Positions 1 to 6,318 of a DNA stretch of 20,365 nucleotides are shown one piece after another. This DNA comes from DATEEW01 sp035273665. Its GTDB lineage: Bacteria > Pseudomonadota > Gammaproteobacteria > Burkholderiales > SG8-39. Both the position numbers and the translations under genes were made by a program. The stretch lies in assembly GCA_035273665.1 (NCBI GenBank), contig DATEOW010000158.1, forward strand, positions 1 through 20,365, in the 5' to 3' direction. How positions within the stretch are numbered: position 1 is the stretch's first letter; each line of letters begins with the position of its first letter. The notes under the pieces were generated by a model. That model searched no databases. It was not told the DNA's origin and saw only the letters and a program-made list of their open reading frames with translations.

Positions 1-1766
1 GGAAACCGCGAGTCGATATCTTCTGCAGTATTGCGATGTTTGGTATTGGCAAAACAAGCGCGTCCGCTTTGCGTCGGATACACGCCGTCTTCATACAAGC
101 GGGCTTTGCCGTGGACAGCGCCTTCGGGCAGCGGCCATTGCTGCGGTCCTTTTTGTTCCAGCATGGCGTAGGACAAACCGCCGATATCCAGATCGCGGCC
201 GCGCGTACTTTCTCGATGCTCATTGAAAATCGTTTCAGGATCGCCATAGGGAAATAGCCGAGCGGCGCGGACATCGTTCATCTTTTCCCCCAAACGGTGA
301 GCGAACTCGACAACGATGCGCCAATCGTCCTTCGCCTCACCTGGCGCGGCGACAGCAGGCCGGACCCGTGTGATCGCTCGCTCGGAGTTGGTTACGCTGC
401 CGTTCTTCTCCCCCCAAGTGGTCGCAGGCAACAGGACATCGGCGAAAGCCGCCGTATCGGTGCCGGCAAAAGCTTCTTGCAGGACGACGAACTCGCAACT
501 ACGCAAGGCTTCATGCACATGCGAAAGGTGAGGCATAGATTGCGCCGGATTCGTGCAGACGATCCACAGCGCTTTGATTTTTCCTTCTCGCGCCGCATCA
601 AATATTTCTACCGCACTTTTTCCCGGGACTGCAGGGACGTCCTCGACGCCCCAAAGCTTTGCGACCTCCGCGCGATGGATTGGGTTAGCCATGTCGCGAT
701 GACCAGATAAGAGATTCGACAGGCCGCCCACCTCGCGGCCGCCCATCGCATTCGGCTGCCCGGTTAATGAAAAAGGTCCTGCGCCAGGCTTGCCGATCTG
801 CCCTGTAGCCAGATGCAAATTGATCAGCGCAGCATTGTTGTCTGTGCCGTGCGTAGACTGATTGAGTCCTTGGCAGTACATCGACAGCGTTGGGCCGGAC
901 TGCGCAAACCATTTCGCGGTGGTAATGATGTCCGCCGCAGGCACGCCGCAGATGCGTGCAGCGAGTTCGGGCGTATATTCGCGCAGTGTTTCCTTCAACG
1001 CATCAAAGCCCTCCGTGTGGTCACGAATGTATGACACGTCACACAGCCCTTCCCACAACATCACATGCAACATGGCGTTGTAAAGCGCGACATCCGTACC
1101 GGGAAGAATAGGAAGATGTAAATCGGCCACGCTCGCCGTGTCGGTTCGGCGCGGGTCGACTACAACGATTTTGAGTTGTGGGCGCTTCACGCGTTCGTCT
1201 TCAATGCGCCGGAAAAGAACCGGGTGCGCAATTGCGGTATTGGACCCGGCAATAAAAATCAAGCCGGCGTGTTTGACGTCATCGTAGCAAGCAGGCGGCG
1301 CATCGGCGCCTAAGGTCGCCTTATAACCAGCCACTGCACTGGACATGCATAGACGCGAATTCGTGTCGACGTTGTTCGTGCCGATCAGCCCCTTGGCTAG
1401 CTTGTTGAAGACGTAATAGTCCTCGGTGAGCAATTGACCGGATATGTAGAAGGCGACACTGTCCGGACCATGTTTGCGAATCGTGGCGGCAAAGCGCTCC
1501 GCGCACAGATTCAGCGCGTCATCCCAGCTCGCGCGCTGACGCGACAACGTCCTTTCGCTGCGGATTTCGGGATAAAGCGCACGATGATCGAGCGCAGTGG
1601 AAAGATGCAGCGTCGCACCCTTCGTGCAAAGACGGCCGAAGTTTGCTGTGTGCTCGGGATCGCCACGGACACCGACAATCCGATCACCCGCAGATTGAAT
1701 GATGACACCGCAGCCGACGCCACAATAGCAGCACGTCGATTTCGTTTCTTTTAGTTGTGATTCCAT
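1..1766 (-). CDS. nasA: Assimilatory nitrate reductase catalytic subunit, partial (C-terminus beyond the left edge)
   Basis: Molybdopterin oxidoreductase that reduces nitrate to nitrite in the cytoplasm for nitrogen assimilation. About 588 residues are in the window and the C-terminus continues past base 1. The N-terminus carries the [4Fe-4S] cysteines C12, C15, C19 and C47, with K49 after the last, and a conserved NSRLCMSS stretch whose C140 is the expected molybdenum ligand. Later blocks such as VVVDPRRT, YCQGLNQSTHGTD and TGQPNAMGGREVGG are typical of the NasA/NapA family. There is no Tat signal, which favours cytoplasmic NasA over periplasmic NapA, as does the nrtABD context. The ATG at 1766 is the only usable ATG start, because an in-frame TGA lies two codons upstream. 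No good ribosome binding site sits next to it; an AGGAGAG stands about 34 nt further upstream. It follows nrtD by 68 bp and is probably last in this visible part of the operon. The presence of the C-terminal [2Fe-2S] region cannot be judged. Confidence 0.93.
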   Translation of the reverse strand, partial: MESQLKETKSTCCYCGVGCGVIIQSAGDRIVGVRGDPEHTANFGRLCTKGATLHLSTALDHRALYPEIRSERTLSRQRASWDDALNLCAERFAATIRKHGPDSVAFYISGQLLTEDYYVFNKLAKGLIGTNNVDTNSRLCMSSAVAGYKATLGADAPPACYDDVKHAGLIFIAGSNTAIAHPVLFRRIEDERVKRPQLKIVVVDPRRTDTASVADLHLPILPGTDVALYNAMLHVMLWEGLCDVSYIRDHTEGFDALKETLREYTPELAARICGVPAADIITTAKWFAQSGPTLSMYCQGLNQSTHGTDNNAALINLHLATGQIGKPGAGPFSLTGQPNAMGGREVGGLSNLLSGHRDMANPIHRAEVAKLWGVEDVPAVPGKSAVEIFDAAREGKIKALWIVCTNPAQSMPHLSHVHEALRSCEFVVLQEAFAGTDTAAFADVLLPATTWGEKNGSVTNSERAITRVRPAVAAPGEAKDDWRIVVEFAHRLGEKMNDVRAARLFPYGDPETIFNEHRESTRGRDLDIGGLSYAMLEQKGPQQWPLPEGAVHGKARLYEDGVYPTQSGRACFANTKHRNTAEDIDSRF

Positions 1767-1813
1767 AGATCAAGCCAAGGGGCGCAGAAGCCGCTGTTGA
1801 CTCTCCTCTTCAT
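1751..1813 (-). CDS. Possible 20-codon upstream ORF overlapping the nasA start
   Basis: A short ORF starts at the ATG at 1813 and ends at a TAA inside the sixth codon region of nasA, in another frame. Its second to fourth codons contain an AAGAGGAGAG purine run, which could instead be a distant ribosome binding site for nasA. The predicted peptide (MKRRVNSGFCAPWLDLWNHN) resembles no family known to me. It might couple translation to nasA or be meaningless. There is no comparative evidence. Confidence 0.2.
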   Translation of the reverse strand: MKRRVNSGFCAPWLDLWNHN

Positions 1814-1816
1814 TAG

Positions 1817-1834
1817 GCTAGATCACGGACTAGC
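1817..1834 (-). repeat. Short hairpin after the nrtD stop
   Basis: A 5-bp perfect inverted repeat (GCTAG / CTAGC with an 8-nt loop) begins right after the nrtD stop codon. It has no T-run, so it is not an intrinsic terminator. It could be an mRNA processing or stabilising element between nrtD and nasA, or chance. Confidence 0.3.
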
Positions 1835-2626
1835 TCACGCAGCCGCTTTCATCTGTTTCCTGTAAAGGAATTGCAAGATTTCGCTGCGGCAGCGCAGATA
1901 CTCAGGATTCGTCACCATTGTCAGACGATCGCGCGGGCGCTCCAATTCGATCGCCAGAATTTCGCCGATTGTGGCGGCAGGTCCGTTGGTCATCATGACC
2001 ACGCGGTCCGAAAGCAATACCGCCTCGTCCACGTCGTGCGTCACCATCACGACCGTGCTACCCGTGGCGGCCACGATTTTCATGAGTTCGTCCTGCAGAT
2101 GAGCGCGCGTCAATGCGTCTAGTGCACCGAAGGGTTCGTCGAGCAGCAGAATCTTCGGTTCCATCGACAAGGCGCGGGCGATGCCAACCCGTTGCTTCAT
2201 ACCGCCGGAAATTTCGTGCGGATATTTGGCTTCGGCATGATCTAGATGTACGAGCTTCAACGCGTTGTGCACGCGCTCTTTCATTTTCGCTTTACTTTCA
2301 GACTCGGCAAACACGCGCTCGACAGCAAGGTAGACGTTTTCGAAACAAGTCAGCCAAGGCAGCAGCGAATGGTTTTGAAAGACGACACCGCGATCAGGCC
2401 CGGGCCCGGCGATTTCGCGATTTGCGAGCACCATTGCGCCCGCTGTTGGCAACGTCAGTCCAGCGATTAAGTTCAACAATGTGGACTTGCCGCAACCCGA
2501 GTGGCCGATCAGCGAAACGAACTCGCCCTGCTCGATTTGGAGATTAATGTTCTTCAGCGCGACGAAGGGTCCTTTTTTGGTGTCGAAACGCATGCCGACT
2601 TCTTCGATTTGGAGATATTTGCTCAT
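1835..2626 (-). CDS. nrtD: Nitrate ABC transporter ATP-binding protein
   Basis: ATPase subunit that powers nitrate/nitrite uptake with NrtA and NrtB. The 263-residue product has a Walker A (GHSGCGKST, residues 41-49), the ABC signature ISGGMKQR, Walker B with KILLLDEPFGALD, and the switch histidine in VMVTHDVDEA. It belongs to the NrtD/SsuB/TauB group of single-domain ATPases and lacks the NrtA-like C-terminal domain of cyanobacterial NrtC. The ATG at 2626 is chosen because it begins the conserved domain and has AAGGAAAGATC in front of it. A longer frame reaching 2920 runs backwards through the nrtB coding region and gives an unrelated Arg/His-rich stretch. It starts 20 bp after the nrtB stop. 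Substrate assignment to nitrate rests on the neighbours nrtA, nrtB and nasA; bicarbonate, cyanate or taurine ATPases look similar in isolation. Some pipelines name this gene nrtC or nasD. Confidence 0.92.
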   Translation of the reverse strand: MSKYLQIEEVGMRFDTKKGPFVALKNINLQIEQGEFVSLIGHSGCGKSTLLNLIAGLTLPTAGAMVLANREIAGPGPDRGVVFQNHSLLPWLTCFENVYLAVERVFAESESKAKMKERVHNALKLVHLDHAEAKYPHEISGGMKQRVGIARALSMEPKILLLDEPFGALDALTRAHLQDELMKIVAATGSTVVMVTHDVDEAVLLSDRVVMMTNGPAATIGEILAIELERPRDRLTMVTNPEYLRCRSEILQFLYRKQMKAAA

Positions 2627-2646
2627 GATCTTTCCTTGGACTGTCT

Positions 2647-3555
2647 TTAGCTCTTTAGGTCGTAGCTGAAACGGCGAGCCATCAAGATCAGGCTTTGTTC
2701 CAGTAACCAGCCAACGATGCCGACGACAAAGATGGCGATGATGATGTGGGCCACGTTGAGGTTGTTCCACTCGTCCCAGACCCAGAAGCCGATTCCCACG
2801 CCGCCCGTCAGCATTTCCGCTGCGACGATTACCAGCCAAGCCACACCGATCGACAGGCGTACGCCGGTGATCATGAAGGGCACGACCGCGGGAAAGAGGA
2901 TCTTCTTGAAGACCTTCCATTCAGAAAGATTCAACACGCGCGCGACGTTCAAATAATCCTGGGGGATTTGGCGCACGCCGGCCGCTGTGTTGATAATCAG
3001 CGGCCACAAGCTGCAGATGAAAATCACATAGATCGCCGCCGGATTCGCCGCCTTGAACACCAGTAAGCCGATTGGCAGCCAGGCGAGCGGACTCACCGGC
3101 TTGAGCAGGTTGATGATCGGCGCCGCCATATTCGAGACGAACTTGAAGCGGCCGACCACGAAGCCGAGTGGAATCCCGATCAAGGCCGCGGCCCCGAAAC
3201 CGATGCCAACGCGTCCGAGCGAGTTCAGCACATTCCAGCCGATGCCCATATCGTTCGGCGTTTTGTAATAAAACGGATCGGCGAAGAGCTTGATCGCCGC
3301 TTCGAAGGTAACCGTGGGTGTAGGTAGCTCCCCGCCGAACTTGGCAAGCGCTGCCCAAATGCCCACGAAGGCGCTCAAACCCATCACCATAGCGAAAACG
3401 TTTACCAACCATTCCGGTGCATGCGTGCGCTTATAACCGGTGTTCTCCGAAATAGGCTCTCGCTGCTCGTCCGAAGGCAACACCTTAATAACCGCAGGCG
3501 ACTCTTCGCTCAGCACTTCCCGCAAGGTTTCGCGGCGTAGGTTGACGACACTCAT
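2647..3555 (-). CDS. nrtB: Nitrate ABC transporter permease
   Basis: Inner-membrane permease of 302 residues for nitrate/nitrite import. A cytoplasmic N-terminal stretch of about 48 residues is followed by several hydrophobic segments, beginning with WLVNVFAMVMGLSAFVGIW. The EAA loop that docks the ATPase is recognisable in the stretch around TAAGVRQIPQDYLNVARVL, and a conserved SIGVAWLVIVAAEM block follows. The C-terminal helix is IIIAIFVVGIVGWLLEQSLI. The protein matches the NrtB/CmpB/SsuC class of binding-protein-dependent permeases. The start is backed by an AGGAGATTCAA sequence before the ATG. It lies 12 bp after nrtA and 20 bp before nrtD, so the three genes are surely co-transcribed from the sigma-54 promoter near 4977. 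Confidence 0.93.
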   Translation of the reverse strand: MSVVNLRRETLREVLSEESPAVIKVLPSDEQREPISENTGYKRTHAPEWLVNVFAMVMGLSAFVGIWAALAKFGGELPTPTVTFEAAIKLFADPFYYKTPNDMGIGWNVLNSLGRVGIGFGAAALIGIPLGFVVGRFKFVSNMAAPIINLLKPVSPLAWLPIGLLVFKAANPAAIYVIFICSLWPLIINTAAGVRQIPQDYLNVARVLNLSEWKVFKKILFPAVVPFMITGVRLSIGVAWLVIVAAEMLTGGVGIGFWVWDEWNNLNVAHIIIAIFVVGIVGWLLEQSLILMARRFSYDLKS

Positions 3556-3567
3556 TTGAATCTCCTA

Positions 3568-4833
3568 CTAAGCTTTGAGTTTGAAACTGTTCGCGTATTT
3601 CTTCGGATCTTTACCGTCCCAGACGATGCCGTCGAAAAGTTTGGTCGTGCGCATCGGGTCCTTCGGAATTGGCACACCGCCGACCGCGGTCGCGGCTTGC
3701 TTGTAGACGTCGATTCGATTCACCGCCTTGGCTACGGCCAGATAGTCGGGATCCTCTTTCAACAGGCCCCAGCGACGATGCTGCGTGAGCCACCACATGC
3801 CATCGGACAGGTAAGGGAAACTCACATGACCATCGTTGTAGAACTTCATGTAATCGGGCTCATCCCACACTTTGCCGATCCCGTTGTCGTATCGACCCAG
3901 CATGCGGGCGAGAATAACTTCCGTGTCGCAATTGACGTAGGATTTGTCGCCGACGGTTTCGGCCGTCTTGCGGCGATTGGAAATAGACGCATCGATCCAC
4001 TTACCTGCATCAAGCACCGCTGCCGTCATCGCGCGCGCAGTGTTGGGGTATTTGGCGATGAAATCGGCCTGACATCCCAACACTTTCTCAGGATGGTCTT
4101 TCCAGACATCTTGAGTCGTATTCGCGGTGAAGCCGATTTTGTCCATGATTGCGCGGTTGTTCCATGGTTCACCGACGCAGAAGCCATCCATATTCCCCAC
4201 ACGCATGTTGGCCACCATTTGCGGCGGAGGCACGGTGATGGTCTTCACGTCATTGAAAGGATGGATGCCATGCGCCGCGAGCCAGTAGTAGAGCCACATC
4301 GCATGCGTACCGGTAGGAAATGTTTGCGCGAAGGTGTACTCGCCCTTCTCCTTATCGATAAGCGCCTTCAGGCTCGTGCCGTCCTTCACACCCTTTTCGT
4401 TGAGTTTGCGCGAAAGGGTGAAAGCCTGACCGTTGTGATTCAAACCCATGAGTACGGACATATCTTTCTTAGGTCCGCCGATGCCCAATTGCACACCGTA
4501 GATCAACCCGTACAAGACGTGCGCAGCGTCAAGTTCACCGTTGACGAGCTTGTCGCGTACAGCAGCCCAAGACGCTTCCTTGCTCGGCGTGATCTTGATG
4601 CCGTACTTCTTATCGAAACCCATGACAGAAGCCATCACCACGGAAGAGCAATCCGTAAGGGGAATAAAGCCGATCTTTATATCGGTCTTCTCCGGCGCAT
4701 CGGAGCCCGCAGCCCACGCGCCCGTGCGGACCGCTTCAGGCACCAAGCTCATAATCGAAACCGCCGCGGCCTGTTTGAGAAAGTCTCGCCGCTCGACCGG
4801 CGCTACAACATTGGTTGTTGATTTGTCTTCCAT
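3568..4833 (-). CDS. nrtA: Nitrate ABC transporter substrate-binding protein with Tat signal
   Basis: Periplasmic nitrate/nitrite-binding protein of 421 residues (NrtA/CmpA family). The N-terminus has a twin-arginine motif, ERRDFLKQAAAV (R15-R16), followed by a hydrophobic stretch and an AWA cleavage site near residue 41, so export in folded form is expected. The mature part contains family blocks such as IKIGFIPLTDCSSVVMA, DAAHVLYGLIYGVQLGIGG and NMDGFCVGEPWN. NasS, the cytoplasmic nitrate sensor paired with NasT, is a homologue without a signal peptide. The Tat signal and the adjacent permease argue that this protein is the transporter subunit. The start codon has GGGAG about 8-10 nt upstream. 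It is the first gene after the ANTAR leader and so is directly controlled by antitermination. Specificity for nitrate rather than bicarbonate is inferred from the locus. Confidence 0.92.
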   Translation of the reverse strand: MEDKSTTNVVAPVERRDFLKQAAAVSIMSLVPEAVRTGAWAAGSDAPEKTDIKIGFIPLTDCSSVVMASVMGFDKKYGIKITPSKEASWAAVRDKLVNGELDAAHVLYGLIYGVQLGIGGPKKDMSVLMGLNHNGQAFTLSRKLNEKGVKDGTSLKALIDKEKGEYTFAQTFPTGTHAMWLYYWLAAHGIHPFNDVKTITVPPPQMVANMRVGNMDGFCVGEPWNNRAIMDKIGFTANTTQDVWKDHPEKVLGCQADFIAKYPNTARAMTAAVLDAGKWIDASISNRRKTAETVGDKSYVNCDTEVILARMLGRYDNGIGKVWDEPDYMKFYNDGHVSFPYLSDGMWWLTQHRRWGLLKEDPDYLAVAKAVNRIDVYKQAATAVGGVPIPKDPMRTTKLFDGIVWDGKDPKKYANSFKLKA

Positions 4834-4890
4834 GCATATGCGCTCCCAGAGTTAAATTCATTGCTCGGTTTCATTACTTATGTCGGCTCA

Positions 4891-4928
4891 AAATAAAAAG
4901 CGCCCGCTGGTCCTCAACCAGCGAACGC
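4891..4928 (-). terminator. Leader intrinsic terminator of the nrtABD-nasA operon
   Basis: On the minus strand the RNA forms a 12-bp stem (GCGTTCGCTGGT with ACCAGCGGGCGC, two G-U pairs) around a TGAGG loop, followed at once by TTTTTATTT. It lies about 60 bp before the nrtA start, so it should stop transcription unless antiterminated. Its 5' arm shares bases 4923-4928 with the second ANTAR stem-loop, so the two structures exclude each other. Confidence 0.9.
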
Positions 4929-4957
4929 CATTGTTCTGTGCGGAGCCGCCATTGGCT
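4923..4957 (-). promoter_or_regulatory. ANTAR-binding dual hexaloop RNA motif (P1 and P2)
   Basis: Two short stem-loops stand in tandem on the leader RNA. P1 (4957-4944) is AGCC-AATGGC-GGCT. P2 (4936-4923) is GAAC-AATGGC-GTTC. Both have perfect 4-bp stems and the same six-base loop with A at position 1 and G at position 4, the known signature of RNA bound by ANTAR proteins. A 7-nt linker separates them. Forming P2 removes part of the terminator's 5' arm. The cognate protein is very probably the NasT encoded directly upstream. Confidence 0.88.
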
Positions 4958-4976
4958 TCGCGATCACTGCAACTTG

Positions 4977-4992
4977 AGCAAGGCCTATGCCA
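4977..4992 (-). promoter_or_regulatory. Sigma-54 promoter of the nrtABD-nasA operon
   Basis: The minus strand reads TGGCATAGGCCTTGCT, matching the TGGCA-N6-TTGCW form of -24/-12 promoters with exact GG-N10-GC spacing. The predicted start lies near 4964-4968, about 8 nt before ANTAR stem P1, so the transcript would open directly into the antiterminator motif. Confidence 0.82.
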
Positions 4993-5086
4993 TTTTTGAA
5001 AAAGGCAGCGTAATCGCGTTGTTGGGAGGTATTGCGCGCCGACAGCGTGCGGAAGTCAGAGTGGTTAGTATGAATACAAGTTAAAG

Positions 5087-5105
5087 TCGCACCGTTGCAG
5101 TGCGA
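5087..5105 (-). promoter_or_regulatory. NtrC-like enhancer site
   Basis: The dyad TCGCAC-CGTTGCA-GTGCGA (plus strand reading) contains GCAC-N7-GTGC, the core of NtrC (GlnG) binding sites. Its centre is about 105 bp upstream of the -24 element, a usual distance for a sigma-54 activator. Only one such site is seen; NtrC enhancers are often paired. Confidence 0.6.
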
Positions 5106-5107
5106 AA

Positions 5108-5125
5108 CCGGCGCAAACGCACCGG
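5108..5125 (-). terminator. Probable weak terminator after nasT
   Basis: Eight bases after the nasT stop, the minus strand can form CCGGTGC-GTTT-GCGCCGG, a 7-bp stem with one G-U pair, followed by only TTT. It may partly separate nasT transcription from the nrtA promoter region. Confidence 0.4.
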
Positions 5126-5132
5126 AAGAAGG

Positions 5133-5705
5133 CTAGCCGAACAAGCTCGCAGCGTCGATAACGCTCTGTGCGACGTCGCTAAGCTTCTTACTTCGGCTCA
5201 TCGCAAGCTTGCGCAGCATCGCATAGGCCTCTTCTTCATCGACACCGCGCGTCTTCATCAACAAGCCTTTTGCACGTTCGACGAGCTTGCGTTCGGATAG
5301 TTTGAGATTTGCCTCGGCCAACTCATCACGCAACGCTTGATAGGTTTCGAAGCGGGCGACTGCGACCTCCACAATGGATTTGACGCGAGCCACATCCAAG
5401 CCATCTACGATGTAAGCCGTAACACCTGCACGCACCGCCTCGCGAATGGTGTCCGTCTCGCCATCGTTCGCGAACATCACAATCGGACGCGGGTGATCTC
5501 GGCTCACCAATACGACATGCTCGAGCACATCGCGCGAAGGCGAATCAGTATCAATAATGATGATGTCTGGCGCAAAACGTTCGACGGCCCTCATGAGTTC
5601 CAATGCGGTCGAAAGCACCGCCGTCACTTCATGACCTGCCAATTCCAGACCCTCGCGCAACGTTTCAGCGCGCTCACGAGATTCATCGACAATTAACACG
5701 CGCAT
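5133..5705 (-). CDS. nasT: Nitrate-responsive ANTAR antiterminator (NasT type)
   Basis: Cytoplasmic RNA-binding regulator of 190 residues. Residues 1 to about 120 form a receiver-like domain (MRVLIVDESRER start, D52/D54 in IIIIDTDSPSRD). The usual conserved lysine near the end of the receiver is replaced by the AYIVDGL stretch, as in NasT-type pseudo-receivers. A coiled segment leads to the ANTAR domain at about 125-185 (LSERKLVERAKGLLMKTRG, then EEEAYAMLRKLAM). In known systems NasT binds the leader of nas operons and prevents termination, and NasS holds it inactive until nitrate or nitrite is present. No nasS is next to this gene. The start has AAAGGGG at a suitable distance, and a sigma-54 promoter lies just upstream. 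Its likely target is the twin hexaloop at 4923-4957. Confidence 0.9.
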   Translation of the reverse strand: MRVLIVDESRERAETLREGLELAGHEVTAVLSTALELMRAVERFAPDIIIIDTDSPSRDVLEHVVLVSRDHPRPIVMFANDGETDTIREAVRAGVTAYIVDGLDVARVKSIVEVAVARFETYQALRDELAEANLKLSERKLVERAKGLLMKTRGVDEEEAYAMLRKLAMSRSKKLSDVAQSVIDAASLFG

Positions 5706-5735
5706 AGCGCAAACCCCTTTGCAGGCGCAAAGTTG

Positions 5736-5751
5736 TGCAACATCTATGCCA
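5736..5751 (-). promoter_or_regulatory. Sigma-54 promoter of nasT
   Basis: The minus strand reads TGGCATAGATGTTGCA, again TGGCA-N6-TTGCW with correct -24/-12 spacing. The predicted start near 5725 gives a leader of about 20 nt with the AAAGGGG ribosome binding site in it. The first eight bases equal those of the nrtA promoter. No clear NtrC site is seen close upstream, where rnpB begins. Confidence 0.72.
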
Positions 5752-5796
5752 TCGTGAGCTCAGTTCGCCTGATGGGCGCCCTGAAATAATCAGAAT

Positions 5797-6204
5797 GAAG
5801 CTGGCCGATAAGCCGGATTCTGTCTTGAACGGTCATTCATCTGGGCTTTAAGTTGCCTCAAAGCTCGAGCCACCTACCCGCAGGCTCCGCGGGACGCATC
5901 AACGCCTGCCTATTTGGTGTTGCTCCGGGTGGAGGTTACCGCGTTTCACCCTTTACGGCCGTCTCGTCTACAAGAGTTACCGCTTGCGCGGCAAGTCCGT
6001 AAACGAACTCGATCTCGTAATCGGATATTCCGATTGCGAGACTTTGCCGCCGCACTTTTAGCGCGGCGGCAGTCCGTAAAGACTCGTCTCTGTGGCCCTA
6101 TTCCTCGCCTCACGGCGTCTGGGTGTTACCCAGCACCCTACCCTATGGAGTCCGGACTTTCCTCCAATGGACCGATGTCCATCAGCGACCGCTTGGCCAG
6201 CTTC
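5797..6204 (-). ncRNA. rnpB: RNase P RNA (class A)
   Basis: Catalytic RNA of ribonuclease P, which matures tRNA 5' ends. The ends form the P1 helix: GAAGCTGGCC at the 5' end pairs with GGCCAGCTTC at the 3' end. The P4 halves are present as GAGGAAAGTCCGGACTCC near the 5' end and ACAGAATCCGGCTTA near the 3' end, and CCACCCGGAGCAA and GGTAGGTGGCTCGAG-type blocks lie between. The length of about 408 nt is normal for the class. A long imperfect hairpin (TCTCG-C-AATCGGA with TCCGATT-A-CGAGA) at about 6006-6040 fits helix P12. Exact mature ends are estimated from P1. No strong terminator is visible between it and nasT, though the 92-bp gap holds a GGGCGCCC palindrome. Confidence 0.95.
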
Positions 6205-6210
6205 AAGCCA

Positions 6211-6216
6211 ATGATA
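6211..6216 (-). promoter_or_regulatory. Probable -10 box of rnpB
   Basis: TATCAT on the minus strand lies 6 bp before the predicted first base of the RNase P RNA. No convincing -35 hexamer is seen at 16-18 bp upstream, so the call rests on position and the -10 alone. Confidence 0.4.
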
Positions 6217-6260
6217 CCTTGGCAAGCGAAAAAGTTCCGCCGCCGCAGACAATTAGCGAC

Positions 6261-6289
6261 TTGAACATCGCTGCGATAGCGACTAAGAC
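6261..6289 (+). promoter_or_regulatory. Weak candidate sigma-70 promoter for the DUF1269-like gene
   Basis: TTGAAC and TAAGAC are separated by 17 bp, about 30 bp upstream of the start codon. The -35 is fair and the -10 poor. Confidence 0.3.
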
Positions 6290-6318
6290 CATAGTGCGTT
6301 CATTGAGGAGGGACTCAT

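Noticed and set aside
2627..2920. N-terminal extension of nrtD
   Set aside because: The added residues are read from nrtB DNA in another frame, and the ATG at 2626 has a good ribosome binding site.
3556..4821. Long plus-strand open frame of 421 codons
   Set aside because: It is the antisense shadow of nrtA; the product is His/Arg-rich with no family likeness, while the minus strand gives a clear NrtA with Tat signal.
5107..5126. Second NtrC site at the CCGGCGC/GCACCGG repeat
   Set aside because: The half-sites are in the opposite order to GCAC-N7-GTGC; it fits better as a weak hairpin after nasT.
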